Positions 62,837-64,000 of a DNA stretch of 64,000 bases are shown here, piece after piece. Where the stretch lies: NCBI RefSeq assembly GCF_021390545.1, contig NZ_JAJUWR010000008.1, forward strand, positions 62,001 through 126,000, given 5' to 3'. Origin of the DNA: Algoriphagus sp. AGSA1 (GTDB lineage Bacteria > Bacteroidota > Bacteroidia > Cytophagales > Cyclobacteriaceae). Within the stretch, counting starts at the first letter, position 1. Each line of letters opens with the position of its first letter. The notes beneath the pieces are model-generated. The model was not told the origin of the DNA, made no database searches, and saw nothing but the letters and a program-made list of their open reading frames with translations. The position numbers were made by a program, and so were the translations under genes.

Positions 62837-64000
62837 ATGCAGATGAAAAAATACCTGATATTATTCTCGGGCCTGCTCATTTTCTCTTCATGTGCGGATT
62901 ATCTGGATGTGAGACCGGAGTCCCAAATTGAAAAAGAGGTGTTGTTCAGTACGGAACATGGTTTTTTTGAAGCACTTAATGGTGTTTATGTAAGAGGTAC
63001 CGAAGGCGATATATATGGCAATGAACTTACTTTCGGTTCTCTTGACGTTTTGGCCCAGAATTATTCCATGACCAATGGTTCCAATACCTTGGCTGAAACC
63101 TATGCCGAAACGGCTGAATTCAACTACCTGGACAATTCTTTTGTAACCAGGAAGAACAGCATCTGGAATGGATTGTACAATGCTATTGGGAATAGCAACC
63201 TCATTCTTGAAAATATTGATGAAAGAGAAGATGTGTTTACAAATGCGCTTTATGCCCCATTGATTAAAGGTGAAGCCAAGGCACTGAGAGCTTACTTGCA
63301 TTTTGATTTGCTGCGATTGTTCGCACCGTCCTTTTTCAGTAATCCTGCAGCTCCTGCTATTCCTTATGTGGTCAATTACTCTACCGAGATTACACCTCAA
63401 TCCACCGTGTCTGAAGTGTTGGACCTGATCATTGAAGAGTTGCTTGAAGCAAGGACTTTGTTGGAATCTGATCCGATTTTAACAGATAGCTATGTGGTAG
63501 GCTACACCTACAATAATGATTTTGATGGCCTGCCCGATGATGGATCCAATGAAGAACAGGGCAACGATCTGTTTATTCAAAACAGAAGGCACCGAATGAA
63601 TTACTACGCTGTTTGTGCGGAATTGGCAAGGGTGTATTTGTATAAAAACGACAAGGTAAATGCACTCAGATATGCGTTGGAAGTCATTGAATCAGGCAAG
63701 TTTCCGTGGACAGATAAAAATGATTTTACAGCAGATGACGATGAACTCAAGGATAGGGTTCTTTATAAAGAATTGATTTTCGGATGGTATATACCGGCCA
63801 GGGAAAACGATCTGAGAAGCAGATTTGAAAATATTGCCACCAGTACGGCTATCGTATCCGCAGAAGGAAATATCCTCTATGAAACAGGCGGTGTAGGCGC
63901 AGATGATTTCAGGTTCAAAGAATGGATGAAGCAAGAAAGTGACGGGATAACCACAAAACTGCTGCTTATGAAATTCAAGCGGGACGGAAATGCAAATCTA
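62837..64000 (+). CDS. SusD/RagB-type nutrient-binding lipoprotein (3' end missing)
   Basis: Surface lipoprotein that captures substrate for SusC. The frame is open from 62837 to the window end (388 codons seen, no stop). A lipoprotein signal (MKKYLILFSGLLIFSSC, lipobox FSSC) is followed by ADYLDVRPESQIEKEVLFST, the SusD opening; RKNSIWNGLYNAIGNSNLIL, KGEAKALRAYLHFDLLRLFA and MNYYAVCAELARVYLYKND are SusD helix signatures. An ATG at 62843 is an equally good start. It is the partner of the SusC gene upstream. Confidence 0.9.
   Translation, partial: MQMKKYLILFSGLLIFSSCADYLDVRPESQIEKEVLFSTEHGFFEALNGVYVRGTEGDIYGNELTFGSLDVLAQNYSMTNGSNTLAETYAETAEFNYLDNSFVTRKNSIWNGLYNAIGNSNLILENIDEREDVFTNALYAPLIKGEAKALRAYLHFDLLRLFAPSFFSNPAAPAIPYVVNYSTEITPQSTVSEVLDLIIEELLEARTLLESDPILTDSYVVGYTYNNDFDGLPDDGSNEEQGNDLFIQNRRHRMNYYAVCAELARVYLYKNDKVNALRYALEVIESGKFPWTDKNDFTADDDELKDRVLYKELIFGWYIPARENDLRSRFENIATSTAIVSAEGNILYETGGVGADDFRFKEWMKQESDGITTKLLLMKFKRDGNANL

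Overview
The window looks like chromosomal DNA of a Bacteroidota bacterium, most likely of the order Cytophagales (Cyclobacteriaceae/Algoriphagus-like; the family is inference). The pointers are a SusC/SusD pair with its own ECF sigma factor and FecR anti-sigma factor, a type IX secretion (T9SS) C-terminal sorting domain on a large secreted phosphoesterase, DUF1573 and DUF1080 proteins, CarboxypepD_reg-like domains, and starts mostly without a strong Shine-Dalgarno. About 50 genes fill most of the DNA. I saw no rRNA, tRNA, CRISPR array, prophage or intact insertion sequence. The first gene (hydroxyacid dehydrogenase) and the last (SusD-like) are cut by the window edges.

Layout. 1-2351: hydroxyacid dehydrogenase, tandem UspA protein and a converging TPR protein. 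2656-13407: a long same-strand run of holA, a 1000-residue periplasmic TPR protein, an outer-membrane barrel, a SPOR-domain membrane protein, an ExbB/TolQ-ExbD/TolR-TonB/TolA-like motor set, folC and trmB. 13578-18295: sirtuin, DUF5996, aldo-keto reductase, secreted protein and acetyltransferase. 18368-26962: Nramp-like transporter, rmuC, the trkA-trkH potassium system and an Lhr-type helicase. 27250-30744: CHRD-like lipoprotein, then a lipoprotein and TonB receptor pair resembling a metal uptake unit. 31020-38731: exonuclease/GIY-YIG fusion, zinc metallopeptidase, DUF1080, SixA, topA and a secreted protein. 38909-49304: acyl-CoA and alcohol dehydrogenases, fabF, trpS, a DUF1573 protein and the 1245-residue phosphoesterase. 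49417-56597: DUF1801, PNPOx-like, glutaryl-CoA dehydrogenase divergent from tryptophan 2,3-dioxygenase, two MATE exporters and a VOC protein. 57278-64000: ECF sigma, FecR, SusC with an STN signalling domain, and SusD.

Functional themes. The 2656-11334 run has the parts of an energised trans-envelope machine: inner-membrane proton motor, linker, SPOR protein, periplasmic TPR scaffold and outer-membrane barrel. It is the best candidate here for an under-described system. The 57278-64000 block reads as a substrate-sensing nutrient importer, in which SusC signals through its STN domain to FecR and the ECF sigma factor. The glutaryl-CoA dehydrogenase/tryptophan dioxygenase pair suggests aromatic amino-acid catabolism.

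Non-coding structure worth noting: a strong terminator hairpin inside the signal-peptide codons of the gene after topA; a 34-nt identical sequence shared in inverted orientation between 19711-19744 and the susC-susD spacer, where it forms one arm of an 18-bp hairpin; a small MITE-like element at 56652-56743; and two families of dispersed intergenic repeats.
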